Numbered from the stretch's first letter, positions 38,356 through 48,977 are shown. The stretch: DNA of 64,000 nucleotides from Celeribacter indicus (GCF_000819565.1 NZ_CP004393.1:3968001-4032000); one strand, 5' to 3'. Numbers and translations: made by a program. The notes: generated by a model not told the origin, from the sequence alone.

Positions 38356-39347
38356 GGACACGCTTCGGCACCACGCGCGCGGGGCGGGAGGTCGCGGCGG
38401 TGACGCTTGCCGACGGGGACCTGAGCCTGCGCATCCTCACCCTCGGTGCCATCCTGAACGATGTGCGGCTCGCCGGGGTGTCTTACGGGCTCACGCTCGG
38501 CTCGGACGAACTCGCCGCCTATGACGGCGGGCCGATGGGCTGGTTCGGCGCCATTGTCGGACCCGTGGCGAACCGCATCGCCGGGGCGCAGGCCGCGCTT
38601 GACGGCGCCGTGCTCCGCTTCGAGCCGAACGAGGGCGACACCGCGCTCCACGGCGGGCAGGCGCAGATGAGCGCGGAGGTCTGGGACATCGTCGCGGAGA
38701 GCGGGAGCGCCGTCACCCTCGCGCTGACCCTGCCCGACGGGAAGGGCGGCTTTCCCGGCACGCGCCACATCACCGCACGATACGAGGTGAGCGCGCCCGC
38801 AACGCTCACCCTCACGCTTGAGGCGGTGACCGACAGGCCCACGTTCATGGCGCCCGCCAACCATTCCTACTGGCGGCTCGACGATGCGCCGACCGCGGAG
38901 GGCCATCGCCTTGCGGTCGCGGCGGATCGTTACCTTCGCGTGGACGACCGGCTGATCCCGACCGGCCTCGCGGAGGTTGCGGGCACGCCCTTCGACCTGC
39001 GATCGGGTGTCACGATGGGCCGCGACCATCCGCAGCGGTTCGACCATAACTTCTGTCTGTCCGGGGAGGCGCGGGACATGAAACCCGCGGCGATCCTCCG
39101 CGGGCGGAGCGGCGTGACGCTGCGGATGGAGACGACCGCGCCGGGGCTTCAGGTCTTTGACGGCGCCCCCATCGAATCCGGCGCGTTCCGCGGCCATCGC
39201 GGGGTGCCCGAGGTCGGGTTCTGCGGCATAGCGCTCGAGGCGCAGCACTGGCCGGACGCGCCGCATCACCCGGAGTTCCCGTCGATCGTGCTCCGGCCGG
39301 GAGAGACCTGGCGGCAGGTCACGCGCTGGCATTTCTCGCGCGATTAA
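38352..39347 (+). CDS. galM: Aldose 1-epimerase (mutarotase)
   Basis: 331 aa beta-sandwich epimerase. NRIAGAQAAL and EGDTALHGG are the substrate-binding His region, MAPANHSYWRLDD contains the catalytic His, and the acidic residue follows in GFCGIALEAQHWPDAPHHPEFPS. Start is GTG 38352 overlapping the kinase-like gene by 4 nt; its TAA overlaps the convergent puuD stop (39344-39347). The sugar is unknown, perhaps galactose or a galactonate-pathway intermediate. Confidence 0.92.
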   Translation: MRTRFGTTRAGREVAAVTLADGDLSLRILTLGAILNDVRLAGVSYGLTLGSDELAAYDGGPMGWFGAIVGPVANRIAGAQAALDGAVLRFEPNEGDTALHGGQAQMSAEVWDIVAESGSAVTLALTLPDGKGGFPGTRHITARYEVSAPATLTLTLEAVTDRPTFMAPANHSYWRLDDAPTAEGHRLAVAADRYLRVDDRLIPTGLAEVAGTPFDLRSGVTMGRDHPQRFDHNFCLSGEARDMKPAAILRGRSGVTLRMETTAPGLQVFDGAPIESGAFRGHRGVPEVGFCGIALEAQHWPDAPHHPEFPSIVLRPGETWRQVTRWHFSRD

Positions 39348-40579
39348 CCCTCGATCCCGGCGGCATACCAGTCGCGGATGAGCGCGCGGGTCTCGTCATC
39401 GAGCATCATGTAGCTGCCCGCGGGCGGCATCGCATGGGTCACGCCGGCCTGAAGCCAGATGTCGCGGGCATGCACCGCCACCTCCTGCGTCGTCTCGAGC
39501 ATCACGCCTTTCGGCGGGGAGGCCATGCCCTCCCAGAGCGGCTCCTTCGCGTGGCACATCGAACAGTTGGTGACGACGATGTCATGCACCTCCTCGAACC
39601 CCGCCGCCGCGGCGAACCGCTGCGCCTCGGGTCCGAGCGCGGCCTCCTCCCCGCCGTCCCGCTGGCCGTAGATCCCGAAGGTCGAGAGCCACATGACCGC
39701 GAGGAAGAGCGCGACCGTCAGCCCCCAGGTCCACCACAGCATCCCCTTGCGCGCATGCATCGTGTTGAAGAAATGGCGGATCGTCACCCCCATGAGGAAC
39801 ACGAGCGCCGCGATGATCCAGTTATAGTCCGAGGCGAAGGCCAGCGGATAATGGTTCGACAGCATCATGAACAGCACGGGCAGCGTGAGGTAGTTGTTAT
39901 GGGTCGAACGCTGCTTCGCGATCTTGCCGTATTTCGGATCGGGAGTGCGGCCCGCGCGCAGGTCCTTCACCACGATCTTCTGGTTCGGGATGATGATGAA
40001 GAACACGTTGGCGCTCATCACCGTGGCGGTGAAGGCCCCGAGATGGAGGAAGGCCGCACGTCCCGTGAAGACCTGCGTATAGCCCCAGGCCATGACCACG
40101 AGGATCGCGTAGAGCAACAGCATCAGCCGCGTGTTGTCCTCGCCGAATTTCGATTTGCAGATCAGGTCATAGGCGATCCAGCCGAAGGCCAGCGAGCCCA
40201 TGGAGACAAGGATTGCGACCCAGGCGGGCATCTCGAGCACGTTCGGGTCGACGAGGTAGAGCTCGGCGCCCATGTAGTAGACCACCGCCATGAGCGCGAA
40301 GCCGGTGAGCCATGTGGAATAGCTCTCCCATTTGAACCAGATCAGGTCCTCGGGCATCCGCGCGGGCGCGACCATGTATTTCTGGATGAAATAGAAGCCG
40401 CCGCCATGGACCTGCCATTCCTCGCCGCCCACGCCGTGATCCCGGTCGGCGGAGGGGCGCAGTCCGAGGTCTAGGGCGATGAAGTAGAAGGACGATCCGA
40501 TCCACGCAATCGCGGTGATCACATGCAGCCAGCGCAGCGCGAATTCGGCCCATTCCCAGACGATCGGTACGAATTGCAT
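39344..40579 (-). CDS. puuD: Membrane-bound urate oxidase (PuuD type) with cytochrome c domain
   Basis: 411 aa. The N-terminal urate hydroxylase membrane domain (about 8 helices; WLHVITAIAWIGSSFYFIALDL, RSTHNNYLTLPVLFMMLSNHYPL) is followed by a periplasmic cytochrome c domain with haem motif CSMCH and a distal Met candidate in HAMPPAGSYM. It oxidises urate to 5-hydroxyisourate, passing electrons to the respiratory chain. ATG 40579 has GGGGGAGC upstream. It starts 1 nt after the uraH stop (TGAGATG). Confidence 0.95.
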   Translation of the reverse strand: MQFVPIVWEWAEFALRWLHVITAIAWIGSSFYFIALDLGLRPSADRDHGVGGEEWQVHGGGFYFIQKYMVAPARMPEDLIWFKWESYSTWLTGFALMAVVYYMGAELYLVDPNVLEMPAWVAILVSMGSLAFGWIAYDLICKSKFGEDNTRLMLLLYAILVVMAWGYTQVFTGRAAFLHLGAFTATVMSANVFFIIIPNQKIVVKDLRAGRTPDPKYGKIAKQRSTHNNYLTLPVLFMMLSNHYPLAFASDYNWIIAALVFLMGVTIRHFFNTMHARKGMLWWTWGLTVALFLAVMWLSTFGIYGQRDGGEEAALGPEAQRFAAAAGFEEVHDIVVTNCSMCHAKEPLWEGMASPPKGVMLETTQEVAVHARDIWLQAGVTHAMPPAGSYMMLDDETRALIRDWYAAGIEG

Positions 40580-40580
40580 C

Positions 40581-40940
40581 TCAGCTCCCCCGATAGGTCG
40601 AATAGCCGTGCGCGGACAGGAGCAGCGGCACATGGTAATGGCTTTCGGCATCGCTGATCCCGAAGCGGATCGGGATCTGGTCGAGGAAGAGCGGTTCTGC
40701 CCCCGCCTGCCCGGTGCGCCGCAGGTAGTCGCCGGCGAAGAACACGAGTTCGTAGCTGCCGGGCGCGAATTTCTCCGCGGGCAGGATCGGCGCGTCGGTC
40801 CGGCCGTCGGAATTCGTCACGGCCGTGGCGATCTTCCTGTGGCTGTTGCCGCTGACGCGGTAGAGGGCGATCTCGATCCCCTCGGCCGGGACGCCTCTGG
40901 CGGTATCGAGGATATGGGTGGTCAAAAACCCGGAGGTCAT
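40581..40940 (-). CDS. uraH: 5-hydroxyisourate hydrolase (HIUase)
   Basis: 119 aa transthyretin-like protein that hydrolyses 5-hydroxyisourate to OHCU. The N-terminal TTHILDTARG, the mid Arg region and the C-terminal YHVPLLLSAHGYSTYRGS are the family signature (catalytic His, Arg, His, Ser). ATG 40940 matches family starts (MTSGFLTTH); ATG 40955 is possible. Shares the divergent 151-nt promoter region with the puuE-uraD gene. Confidence 0.95.
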   Translation of the reverse strand: MTSGFLTTHILDTARGVPAEGIEIALYRVSGNSHRKIATAVTNSDGRTDAPILPAEKFAPGSYELVFFAGDYLRRTGQAGAEPLFLDQIPIRFGISDAESHYHVPLLLSAHGYSTYRGS

Positions 40941-41091
40941 CTGTTTTCTGCTCATTTTGGATGCGTTTCTTTGAAAGGCTTGTTCATGGGGCGTCCAAGC
41001 GCAATCAATCTTTTGAGCTTTACGCAAGGCGAACGTAGAAAAACAATGCGAAAGCCTACCAAATAGTCAAAAAACCCGAAGGCATCTCCAA

Positions 41092-42519
41092 ATGCAAGAT
41101 TTTCCGCCACGCTATGTCCGCAACATGCAGGGATACGGAGCCGAGGCTCCCGATCCGCTCTGGCCCGAGGGGGCGACGGTCGCGGTGCAATTCGTGCTGA
41201 ACTACGAGGAGGGCGGGGAAAATTCCATCCTTCACGGCGACGAGGCGTCGGAAGCCTTCCTCTCCGACATCGCCGGGGCGACCATGTGGAAGGGCCAGCG
41301 CCACTGGAACATGGAATCGATCTACGAATACGGCGCGCGGGCGGGATTCTGGCGGCTGCACCGGCTGTTCACCGGGGCGGAGATCCCCGTGACGATCTAC
41401 GGCGTGGCGACGGCGCTCGCCCGCTCCCCCGAACAGGTGGCGGCGATGCAGGAGGCAGGTTGGGAAATCGCCTCGCACGGGCTGAAATGGGTCGAGCACA
41501 AGGACATGCCGGAGGAGGAGGAACGCGCCGCCATCGCCGAGGCCGTCCGCCTGCATGAAAACGTGACGGGCGAACGTCCGCGCGGCTGGTATACCGGACG
41601 GTGCAGCGCCAACACCGTGCGGCTCGTCGCCGAGGAAGGCGGGTTCGACTATATTTCCGACACCTATGACGACGACCTGCCCTATTGGCTCGAGGTCGGG
41701 GAGCGCGACCAGCTCATCATTCCCTATACGCTCGAGGCCAATGACATGCGCTTCGCCACCGCGCCGGGCTATATCACGGGCGAACAGTTCTTCGTCTATC
41801 TCCGGGATGCCTTCGACGTGCTCCATGCCGAGGGAAAGGCCGGCCGGCCGAAGATGATGTCGATCGGGTTGCATTGCCGCCTCATCGGCCGTCCCGGCAA
41901 GATCGCGGGGCTGAAGAGGTTCATCGACTATATCCGGCGTTTCGACGATGTCTGGACGCCGCGCCGGATCGACATCGCCCGGCACTGGGCTCAGGTGCAT
42001 CCGCACAGCCGAAAACCCCGCCCCTCGCAGATGTCGCGGGACGATTATGTGCGCGCCTTCGGCGGCATCTTCGAACATTCGCCCTGGGTTGCGGAACGCG
42101 CCTGGGAGCTCGAGCTCGGTCCCGCGCACGACAGCTGGATCGGCACCCATTCCGCGCTCTGCCGCGCCTTCCGCGCCGCGCCCGAGGCCGACCGGCGCGC
42201 CGTGCTCGAGGCGCATCCGGATCTGGCGGGCAAGCTCGCACAGGCCCGGCGCCTGACCGCGGAGAGCGCGGCCGAACAGGCCTCCGCCGGGCTCGACGCG
42301 CTGACCGACGAGGAGCGCGCCACATTCGAGCGGCTGAACGCGGAGTATACGGGAAAATTCGGCTTCCCCTTTATCATCGCGGTGAAAGACAATACGAAGG
42401 CCACGATCCTCGACGCCTTCCACGCACGGCTTGAGAATGCCCCGGAAGAGGAATTCCGCACCGCCTGCCGGCAGGTCGAACGGATCGCGTGGCACAGGCT
42501 CAAGGACATGGATCTCTGA
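41092..42519 (+). CDS. Allantoinase (PuuE) fused to OHCU decarboxylase (UraD)
   Basis: 475 aa, two enzymes in one chain. Residues about 1-300 are a polysaccharide-deacetylase-like PuuE allantoinase (FVLNYEEGGENSILHGD, GWEIASHGLKWVEHKDM, MSIGLHCRLIGRPGK). Residues about 315-475 are UraD, OHCU decarboxylase (SRDDYVRAFGGIFEHSPWVAERAWE, HPDLAGKLA, GFPFIIAVKDNTKATIL). Together they turn OHCU into S-allantoin and then allantoate. First of three plus-strand genes with overlapping or close ends. Confidence 0.95.
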   Translation: MQDFPPRYVRNMQGYGAEAPDPLWPEGATVAVQFVLNYEEGGENSILHGDEASEAFLSDIAGATMWKGQRHWNMESIYEYGARAGFWRLHRLFTGAEIPVTIYGVATALARSPEQVAAMQEAGWEIASHGLKWVEHKDMPEEEERAAIAEAVRLHENVTGERPRGWYTGRCSANTVRLVAEEGGFDYISDTYDDDLPYWLEVGERDQLIIPYTLEANDMRFATAPGYITGEQFFVYLRDAFDVLHAEGKAGRPKMMSIGLHCRLIGRPGKIAGLKRFIDYIRRFDDVWTPRRIDIARHWAQVHPHSRKPRPSQMSRDDYVRAFGGIFEHSPWVAERAWELELGPAHDSWIGTHSALCRAFRAAPEADRRAVLEAHPDLAGKLAQARRLTAESAAEQASAGLDALTDEERATFERLNAEYTGKFGFPFIIAVKDNTKATILDAFHARLENAPEEEFRTACRQVERIAWHRLKDMDL

Positions 42520-42529
42520 GGCACAGGCA

Positions 42530-43356
<827 letters not shown>

Positions 43357-43360
<4 letters not shown>

Positions 43361-43842
43361 GCCGGACGATCCTCACCGAGCCGCTGACCACCACGGCCTT
43401 TGCCCGCTATGGCGACGTGCTCGAGGCGGCCGGCGCGCCCGACCGCATCATCAACCAGGGCAAATGCGCGCGCTACCACGACCGGGCGCGGGTGGATGTG
43501 GCGGGCGCGCGGGTCGGCATCTCGATCTTCCACGCCGAGTTGCGCGCGCTTCCCTACCGTCTCGAGATGATCGAACGTCATCCCGAGGGATCACAGGCCT
43601 TCGCCCCGATGTCGGCGGATCCGTTCCTGGTGATCGTCTCCGACGGGCCGGATGCCACCCCCCGCGCCTTCCTCACCGACGGGGCGCAGGCGATCAACCT
43701 CCACCGCGGCACCTGGCACGGCGTTCTCACCCCGCTGTCGGGCAACGGCCTCTTCGCCGTCGTGGACCGGATCGGCGAGACGCCGAACCTCGAGGAACAC
43801 TGGTTCGAACAGCCCTGGAGGGTCGAACGGGGAGCATCGTGA
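43357..43842 (+). CDS. allA: Ureidoglycolate lyase
   Basis: 161 aa of the ureidoglycolate lyase (AllA) family, which splits ureidoglycolate to glyoxylate and urea. Core signature: IERHPEGSQAFAPMSADPFLVIVSDGP and LHRGTWHGVLTPL. It overlaps the previous gene by 4 nt and is the last step of this gene set. Confidence 0.94.
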
Positions 43843-43904
43843 CCTCTCCGACGCCGGCCGGGGAGAAGGCGGCCACTTTCTCGCCGCCGGCGCCGATTTC
43901 CCCC

Positions 43905-43933
43905 TTGACCCACCGCCCGCGACCGACTACCTA
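43905..43933 (+). promoter_or_regulatory. Putative tRNA-Met promoter
   Basis: TTGACC (43905-43910) and TACCTA (43928-43933) with a 17-nt spacer, ending 11 nt before the tRNA 5' end, a plausible start distance. Confidence 0.45.
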
Positions 43934-43944
43934 CGCGGCACTTC

Positions 43945-44021
43945 GGCGGAGTAGCTCAGTTGGTTAGAGCAGCGGAATCATAATCCGCGTGTCGGGGGTT
44001 CAAGTCCCTCCTCCGCTACCA
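43945..44021 (+). tRNA. tRNA-Met (anticodon CAT, elongator type)
   Basis: 77 nt with encoded CCA. Acceptor GGCGGAG pairs with CTCCGCT (G1-T72 wobble); anticodon stem GCGGA/TCCGC encloses ATCATAA with CAT at 43979-43981; T arm GGGGGTTCAAGTCCCTC. An initiator tRNA would have an unpaired C1-A72 and GGG/CCC anticodon-stem pairs, so this is an elongator tRNA; an Ile2 (lysidine) identity cannot be fully excluded. Confidence 0.93.
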
Positions 44022-44182
44022 AATCCCCGTCATCGAGCATTGAACCCGGACTGCGCTTCGACGCGGCAGGTTTCCCTTTCCCCGGCGCCTCGGGGCGTGG
44101 TGTGCCGCCGACAGATGTCCAGATGTGCCGCAAGACGCCGCGCGCGTGACCTTGTCGGAAGGAACCGAGAGGCTACAGGGGT

Positions 44183-45388
44183 TCACTGGTGCCGCAGGGC
44201 TTCGATGGGATCGAGCCGGGCGGCGCGGCGGGCCGGGAAATAGCCGAAAACCACACCGACCAGCCCTGAAAACACAAAGGCGAGGCCGGTGATCTCGAGG
44301 CTGGGCGTGAAGGGGATCGCCATGAACTGCGCCGCCGCAAAGGCGAGGGCGAAGCCAAGCAGGATCCCGATCACCCCGCCCAGCACCGACAGCACGATGG
44401 CCTCGACCAGGAACTGTGTCAGGACCTGTCCCGCGGTGGCGCCGATGGCAAGGCGGATACCGATCTCGCGCGTGCGCTCGGTCACCGAGACCAGCATGAT
44501 GTTCATGATCCCGATGCCGCCCACGAGCAGGCTCACCGCCGCCACCGCCGACAAGAGCCCCGTCAGCACCGTGTTGACGGAGGTCAGCATCGAGGCGATC
44601 TGCGCCATATCCATGACGCGGAAGTCGTCGACCTCGTCGATCTGGATCCGCCGCCGCTCGCGCATCAGCGCCTCGATCTCGCGGGTGCCGCGGTCCGCCG
44701 AGATGCCGGGCGCCAGCGCCAGCTGAAGGCTCGACACATCGGTCGAGCCCGCCAGCCGCCGCTGGACCGCGCGGATCGGCATCAGGATCAGATCGTCCTG
44801 ATCCTGTCCCATCATGCCCGCGCCCTTGGCCTCGAGAGAACCGATCACCTCGCAGGAGACGGTCCTGATCCGGATCGTCTCCCCGGTCGGATCGGCATTG
44901 CCGAAAAGCTCCTGCCGCACGCTCTCGCCCAGAATGCAGACCGCCGCGCCCGAGCTTTCCTCGGCGGGGCTGAAAGCGCGCCCGCGCAGGATCGTCCAGT
45001 TCGCGACATCGAGGTAATCGCTGTTGCTGCCGGTCACGGTGGTGGTGCTGTTGGCATTGCCGTAGACGGCGGTGGCCGGGCTGCTGACAACGGGGGCGAC
45101 GGCCGAGAGCACGCTGAGTTCCCGCAGCGCCTCGGCGTCGCGCAGGGTGAATTCGGCAACGGCCTCCGACACGCCGGGGCCGCCGAAACTGTTGCCCGGC
45201 CACAGCATCAGCACGTCGCTGCCGAGGCTTTCCACGTCCGAGGTCACCTGTTCCGACGACCCCTGCCCGATGGTCACCATGGCGATGACCGCGGCGACGC
45301 CGATCACCACGCCGAGCACCGTCAGGAACGAGCGCAGCGCGTTGCGCGTGATCGCCAGAAGCGCGAGGCGCACGGTTTCCCACAGCAT
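44183..45388 (-). CDS. MacB-type ABC permease
   Basis: 401 aa MacB/FtsX-like permease: one N-terminal helix (ALRSFLTVLGVVIGVAAVIAMVTIGQGSS), a periplasmic core (about 45-270) and three C-terminal helices with MNIMLVSVTERTREIGIRLAIGAT. It is the membrane subunit of a tripartite exporter with the ATPase and adaptor below. Here permease and ATPase are separate, unlike E. coli MacB. Confidence 0.92.
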   Translation of the reverse strand: MLWETVRLALLAITRNALRSFLTVLGVVIGVAAVIAMVTIGQGSSEQVTSDVESLGSDVLMLWPGNSFGGPGVSEAVAEFTLRDAEALRELSVLSAVAPVVSSPATAVYGNANSTTTVTGSNSDYLDVANWTILRGRAFSPAEESSGAAVCILGESVRQELFGNADPTGETIRIRTVSCEVIGSLEAKGAGMMGQDQDDLILMPIRAVQRRLAGSTDVSSLQLALAPGISADRGTREIEALMRERRRIQIDEVDDFRVMDMAQIASMLTSVNTVLTGLLSAVAAVSLLVGGIGIMNIMLVSVTERTREIGIRLAIGATAGQVLTQFLVEAIVLSVLGGVIGILLGFALAFAAAQFMAIPFTPSLEITGLAFVFSGLVGVVFGYFPARRAARLDPIEALRHQ

Positions 45389-45392
45389 TGAT

Positions 45393-46112
45393 CTAGCCCT
45401 CCCGTTCCGCCGGCCGATAATCGGTGCTCTGCACCCGACCGTCGACGAAGAGGACGATGCGGTCGGCGTATTCCGCCATCTCCTCTTCATGGGTCACCAT
45501 GATGACGGTGATCCCGTCGTCGCGGTTCAGCGCCGCGAGCAGTTCCATGATCTCATGGGAGCGGTGGGTGTCGAGGTTGCCCGTGGGTTCGTCGGCAAGC
45601 AGCACCATCGGATTGTCGACGATCGCCCGCGCGATGGCCACGCGCTGCTGCTGGCCGCCGGAGAGCTGCGCAGGCCGGTGGTGTTCCCGGCCCGCCAGCC
45701 CGACCTTCTCCAGCGCCGATGTCGCCCGCGTGGCGCGCTCGGCCTGCGGCACACCTTTGTAGATCAGCGGCAGTTCGACATTCTCCAGTGCCGTGGAGCG
45801 CGGCAGCAGGTTGAAGCCCTGGAAGACGAAGCCCAGATATTCGCGCCGCAGGATCGCGCGCTGGTCGCGGTCGAGCCCGCCCACCTCCACATCGTGAAAC
45901 AGATAGCTGCCGCCGGTCGGGCGGTCGAGGCAGCCGATGATGTTCATCGCCGTGGATTTGCCCGAGCCCGATGGCCCCATGATGGCGATGAACTCGCCTT
46001 CGGCAATGGTCAGATCGACGCCGTCGAGCGCCCGCACCTCGGCCTCGCCCTCACCATAGACGCGGCTGACATCGCGCAGGACGATGAGCGGGCTGCTGTC
46101 CCCGTCCGCCAT
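45393..46112 (-). CDS. MacB-type ABC ATPase
   Basis: 239 aa. Walker A GPSGSGKST, signature LSGGQQQRVAIARAI, Walker B MVLLADEPTGNLD, switch His in VIMVTHEEEMAEYADR; the LolD/MacB-like class by DRPTGGSYLF and EYLGFVFQGFNLLPRSTALENVELPL. Lies 4 nt upstream of the permease and 1 nt after the adaptor stop. Confidence 0.95.
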   Translation of the reverse strand: MADGDSSPLIVLRDVSRVYGEGEAEVRALDGVDLTIAEGEFIAIMGPSGSGKSTAMNIIGCLDRPTGGSYLFHDVEVGGLDRDQRAILRREYLGFVFQGFNLLPRSTALENVELPLIYKGVPQAERATRATSALEKVGLAGREHHRPAQLSGGQQQRVAIARAIVDNPMVLLADEPTGNLDTHRSHEIMELLAALNRDDGITVIMVTHEEEMAEYADRIVLFVDGRVQSTDYRPAEREG

Positions 46113-46113
46113 G

Positions 46114-47361
46114 TCACGGCGCCTCGGTCTGGTCGATGATCACCAGGTCCCCTTCGGCCAGGTCGCCGGAGCGGATCTCGGTGCTGCGGCCGTCGCTCTC
46201 GCCGGTCACCACGGCGATCTCGGTGGCCGCGCCGCCGCGCAGCACCCAGACGGACGAGGCATCGGCGGGACCGCCGGCGCCCAGCCCGTCACGCGACGGC
46301 ATGAGGAGGCCCAGAAGTCCGCTGCCGCCACCGCCGTCGCCGTCGGGGGCCTGCTGTGGCGGCACATAGCGCAGTGCCGAGTTCGACACGACCAGCGCGT
46401 CCTCCACCTGCGCCACGACAATGGTCGCGGTGGCGGTCATCCCAGGACGCAGCAGCAACTCTTCGTTGTCCACCGTCAACACCCCCTTGTAGGTCACCAC
46501 GCCATCGGTTTCCTCCGAAGCGTAGCGCAACTGCGCGAGCTGCGCCTCGAAGCGGCGGCCCGAATAGGCGTCGACGGTAAACGTGGCGGCATTGCCCTCG
46601 GAGACGCGGCCGATATCGGCCTCGTCGATATCCACCTGCACTTCCATCTGCCGCAGATCCTCGGCCAGCGTGAAGAGCTCGGGCGCCGAGAGGCTCGCCG
46701 CGACGGTCAGCCCCACCTCGGCCACCCGGTCGAGCACGATGCCGTCGATGGGCGACACGATCGCCGCATCCTCCAGATCCGCCTGCGCGAGCAGGAGATT
46801 GGCCTCCGCCAGCTTCAGATCCGCCGCCGCCAGATCGACGGCGGCCTGGGCCCGTTCATGGGCCGCCTCGAAGGTGATCAGGCCGGTGCGGGCGGTGACG
46901 CCGCGCTGGTCCAGATGCCTCTGCGTGTCGTAATTCGACTGCGCTTCGCGGGCGGTCGCCTCCGCCTGGGTGAGGCGTGCCTTCGCGGCCGCGAGCGACG
47001 CCTCCGCATTGGTCACCTGCGCGCGCAGCTTGGTGTCGTCGAGCCGTGCCAGAACCTGGCCGACGCTCACCCGGTCATTGTAGTCCACTTCGACGCTGGA
47101 CAGGGTGCCCGAGAGTTCCGAGGAGACCGTCACCTTGGTGGTCGGCTGCACCGTGCCGGTCGCGGTCACGTCGACCTGGAAACTGCCCCGCCGCACCGGT
47201 TCGGTCACATAGCGCAGGCTGTCCTCGGAGCGCGACGTGCCCAGCCAGATCCAGCCGCCCACTGCCGCCAGAATCGCCAGAACGATCACGATCCGGAGCG
47301 GGTGACGCCGCTGCCTTGCCTTTTGAAGCGTTTCCGAAATCTCGGCGGTGCTGCGTCCCAT
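46114..47361 (-). CDS. MacA-type membrane-fusion (HlyD-like) adaptor
   Basis: 415 aa. One N-terminal helix (LRIVIVLAILAAVGGWIWLG), a lipoyl half (YVTEPVRRGSFQVDVTATGTVQPTTKVTVSSELSG), a long coiled-coil (about 100-175) and beta-barrel domains. Bridges MacB to an outer-membrane factor, which is not in the window. First gene of the three; substrates may be antibiotics, peptides or lipoproteins. Confidence 0.9.
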   Translation of the reverse strand: MGRSTAEISETLQKARQRRHPLRIVIVLAILAAVGGWIWLGTSRSEDSLRYVTEPVRRGSFQVDVTATGTVQPTTKVTVSSELSGTLSSVEVDYNDRVSVGQVLARLDDTKLRAQVTNAEASLAAAKARLTQAEATAREAQSNYDTQRHLDQRGVTARTGLITFEAAHERAQAAVDLAAADLKLAEANLLLAQADLEDAAIVSPIDGIVLDRVAEVGLTVAASLSAPELFTLAEDLRQMEVQVDIDEADIGRVSEGNAATFTVDAYSGRRFEAQLAQLRYASEETDGVVTYKGVLTVDNEELLLRPGMTATATIVVAQVEDALVVSNSALRYVPPQQAPDGDGGGGSGLLGLLMPSRDGLGAGGPADASSVWVLRGGAATEIAVVTGESDGRSTEIRSGDLAEGDLVIIDQTEAP

Positions 47362-47600
47362 CTCTTGTTCCTTCTGCCGCGGCACAGGCCCCCGCCCCGG
47401 AAGCAGGCCCTGCCTTCCTTCCTACGCAGGACCGGAGAAAACCGGTCGCAGGCAGGGCAGAATGCCGCACCTCGCCGCGCAGCGAGCAATGCCCGAAACC
47501 CGGTGACGATGTGATCAGGCGGCAATCCGAAGGTGCGTTATCCCGTCGCCGAAGGCAATCCCCGCGAGGATTTCGGCGGACAGATCCGGGGCCTCGGACC

Positions 47601-48977
47601 TCAATCCGGCTCCGGCACGCCTTCCCGTTCCAGCGCCGAGGCCATGATGTCCGCCAGTTGCACGATCTGCGCCCGGCTGTCGGGCAACAGGCTGGTGGCG
47701 AGGCGCACGAAACCCGACTGTGCGCCGTGGCCGCTGAAACACTTGCTTCCGAAGCCGACGACAAGGCCGTTCTGGGCCAGAGACAGGACGGCGGAGGCTT
47801 CGTCCCGGACTTTCAGGCAAAGCAGCATTCCGTCCTGTCCCGTCGCCTCGAGCCCGCGCCGGGCAAGTTCCTGCGCCAGCGAAAGCCGCCGCGCCTCGTA
47901 GCGCCGCCGGGCCGTCTCGATCACCCTGCCCGTCGCCGGGTCGCGGATCAGCCAGGCGAGCGCGTTCTGGAGGATCTCGCTCGTGGCGGAGATGCCATGC
48001 ACGCGCAACGCCTGCACGCGGTCGATCAGCCTCTGGCTGCCGCCGATCACGCAGGTCCGGAGGTCGACCCCGTAGGATTTGCAATAGCCCCGCACATGCA
48101 GGATCTCACCGGAATAAAACGCGCCGACACTGAGGTCGGGGGAGGTGGCGACAGGTCCCATGTGATCGTCCTCGACGACGACGACCGGATGTTCCGCCCT
48201 GGCGAGAACCTCCGCGAGTTCCCTCAGCCGATCGGCGGGGATGGAGCGGCCGGTCGGGATCTGCGCGCGCGGCTGGAGGATCACCGCCGCGGGGTGCTGC
48301 GCCAGCGCGGCGGAAAGGGCGGCCGGAAGGGGGCCCTCGCCGTCGCAGCGCACCGGGAGCGAGCGCAATCCGAGAATGCCGAGAATGCTGAGGATACGGG
48401 GGCTGGTGGGCTCCTCGATCACCACCAGAGAATTGCGCGGCGCGGCCGCCTCGACCGCCAGCATGGTGCCTTCGTTATGGCCGCCGACCGCGACAAAGGC
48501 CTCCGCGGGAAAGGGCCAGTCGCGCTCCACCGCGTCGCGGAGCGGGGCGCTCAGGCCTTTTCGCGAGGTGTTGCGCCGGCTGCGGGGGCGCTGTTCCAAC
48601 ACCGCAGCAAAGGCCGGGGCGAGCGAGGGTTGCAGGGCGCTATCCGGCACGCCATAGGCCAGATCCATCGTGGACCAGACATCCAGGTTCGGGAATTCGG
48701 ACGTCCGGTCGGAGGCGACGAAGCTGCCGCCGCGCCGGTTGGTCTGGATCAGGCCGCGCTCGCGGAGCTGGGTCCAGATCACCGACACAGAGGCGGGACT
48801 CACCCCGAGTTGCCGGGCGATCGCGCGCACCGTCGGCAGCCGCGTTCCGGCGGCGAGATCCTTGTCGAGAATTGCGCGGCTCATGAAATCACCCAGGGCC
48901 GTGAGCGGCTGCCCCTGGAGCCGTTCGGCCAGAAGGGTGAGGATCTCGTCCTCGGGGATCGGCTGTTTCTCGGTCAC
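47601..48977 (-). CDS. MocR/GntR-type regulator with aminotransferase-like domain
   Basis: 458 aa. N-terminal GntR winged helix (MSRAILDKDLAAGTRLPTVRAIARQLGVSPASVSVIWTQLRERG), linker, and a class-I aminotransferase fold with a probable PLP lysine in RGYCKSYGVDLRTCVIGG. Start is GTG 48977, chosen for GGAGGG 6 nt upstream. The divergent gene is the ABC permease at 49391, which it could regulate. The effector is unknown, likely an amino compound. Confidence 0.88.
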   Translation of the reverse strand: MTEKQPIPEDEILTLLAERLQGQPLTALGDFMSRAILDKDLAAGTRLPTVRAIARQLGVSPASVSVIWTQLRERGLIQTNRRGGSFVASDRTSEFPNLDVWSTMDLAYGVPDSALQPSLAPAFAAVLEQRPRSRRNTSRKGLSAPLRDAVERDWPFPAEAFVAVGGHNEGTMLAVEAAAPRNSLVVIEEPTSPRILSILGILGLRSLPVRCDGEGPLPAALSAALAQHPAAVILQPRAQIPTGRSIPADRLRELAEVLARAEHPVVVVEDDHMGPVATSPDLSVGAFYSGEILHVRGYCKSYGVDLRTCVIGGSQRLIDRVQALRVHGISATSEILQNALAWLIRDPATGRVIETARRRYEARRLSLAQELARRGLEATGQDGMLLCLKVRDEASAVLSLAQNGLVVGFGSKCFSGHGAQSGFVRLATSLLPDSRAQIVQLADIMASALEREGVPEPD

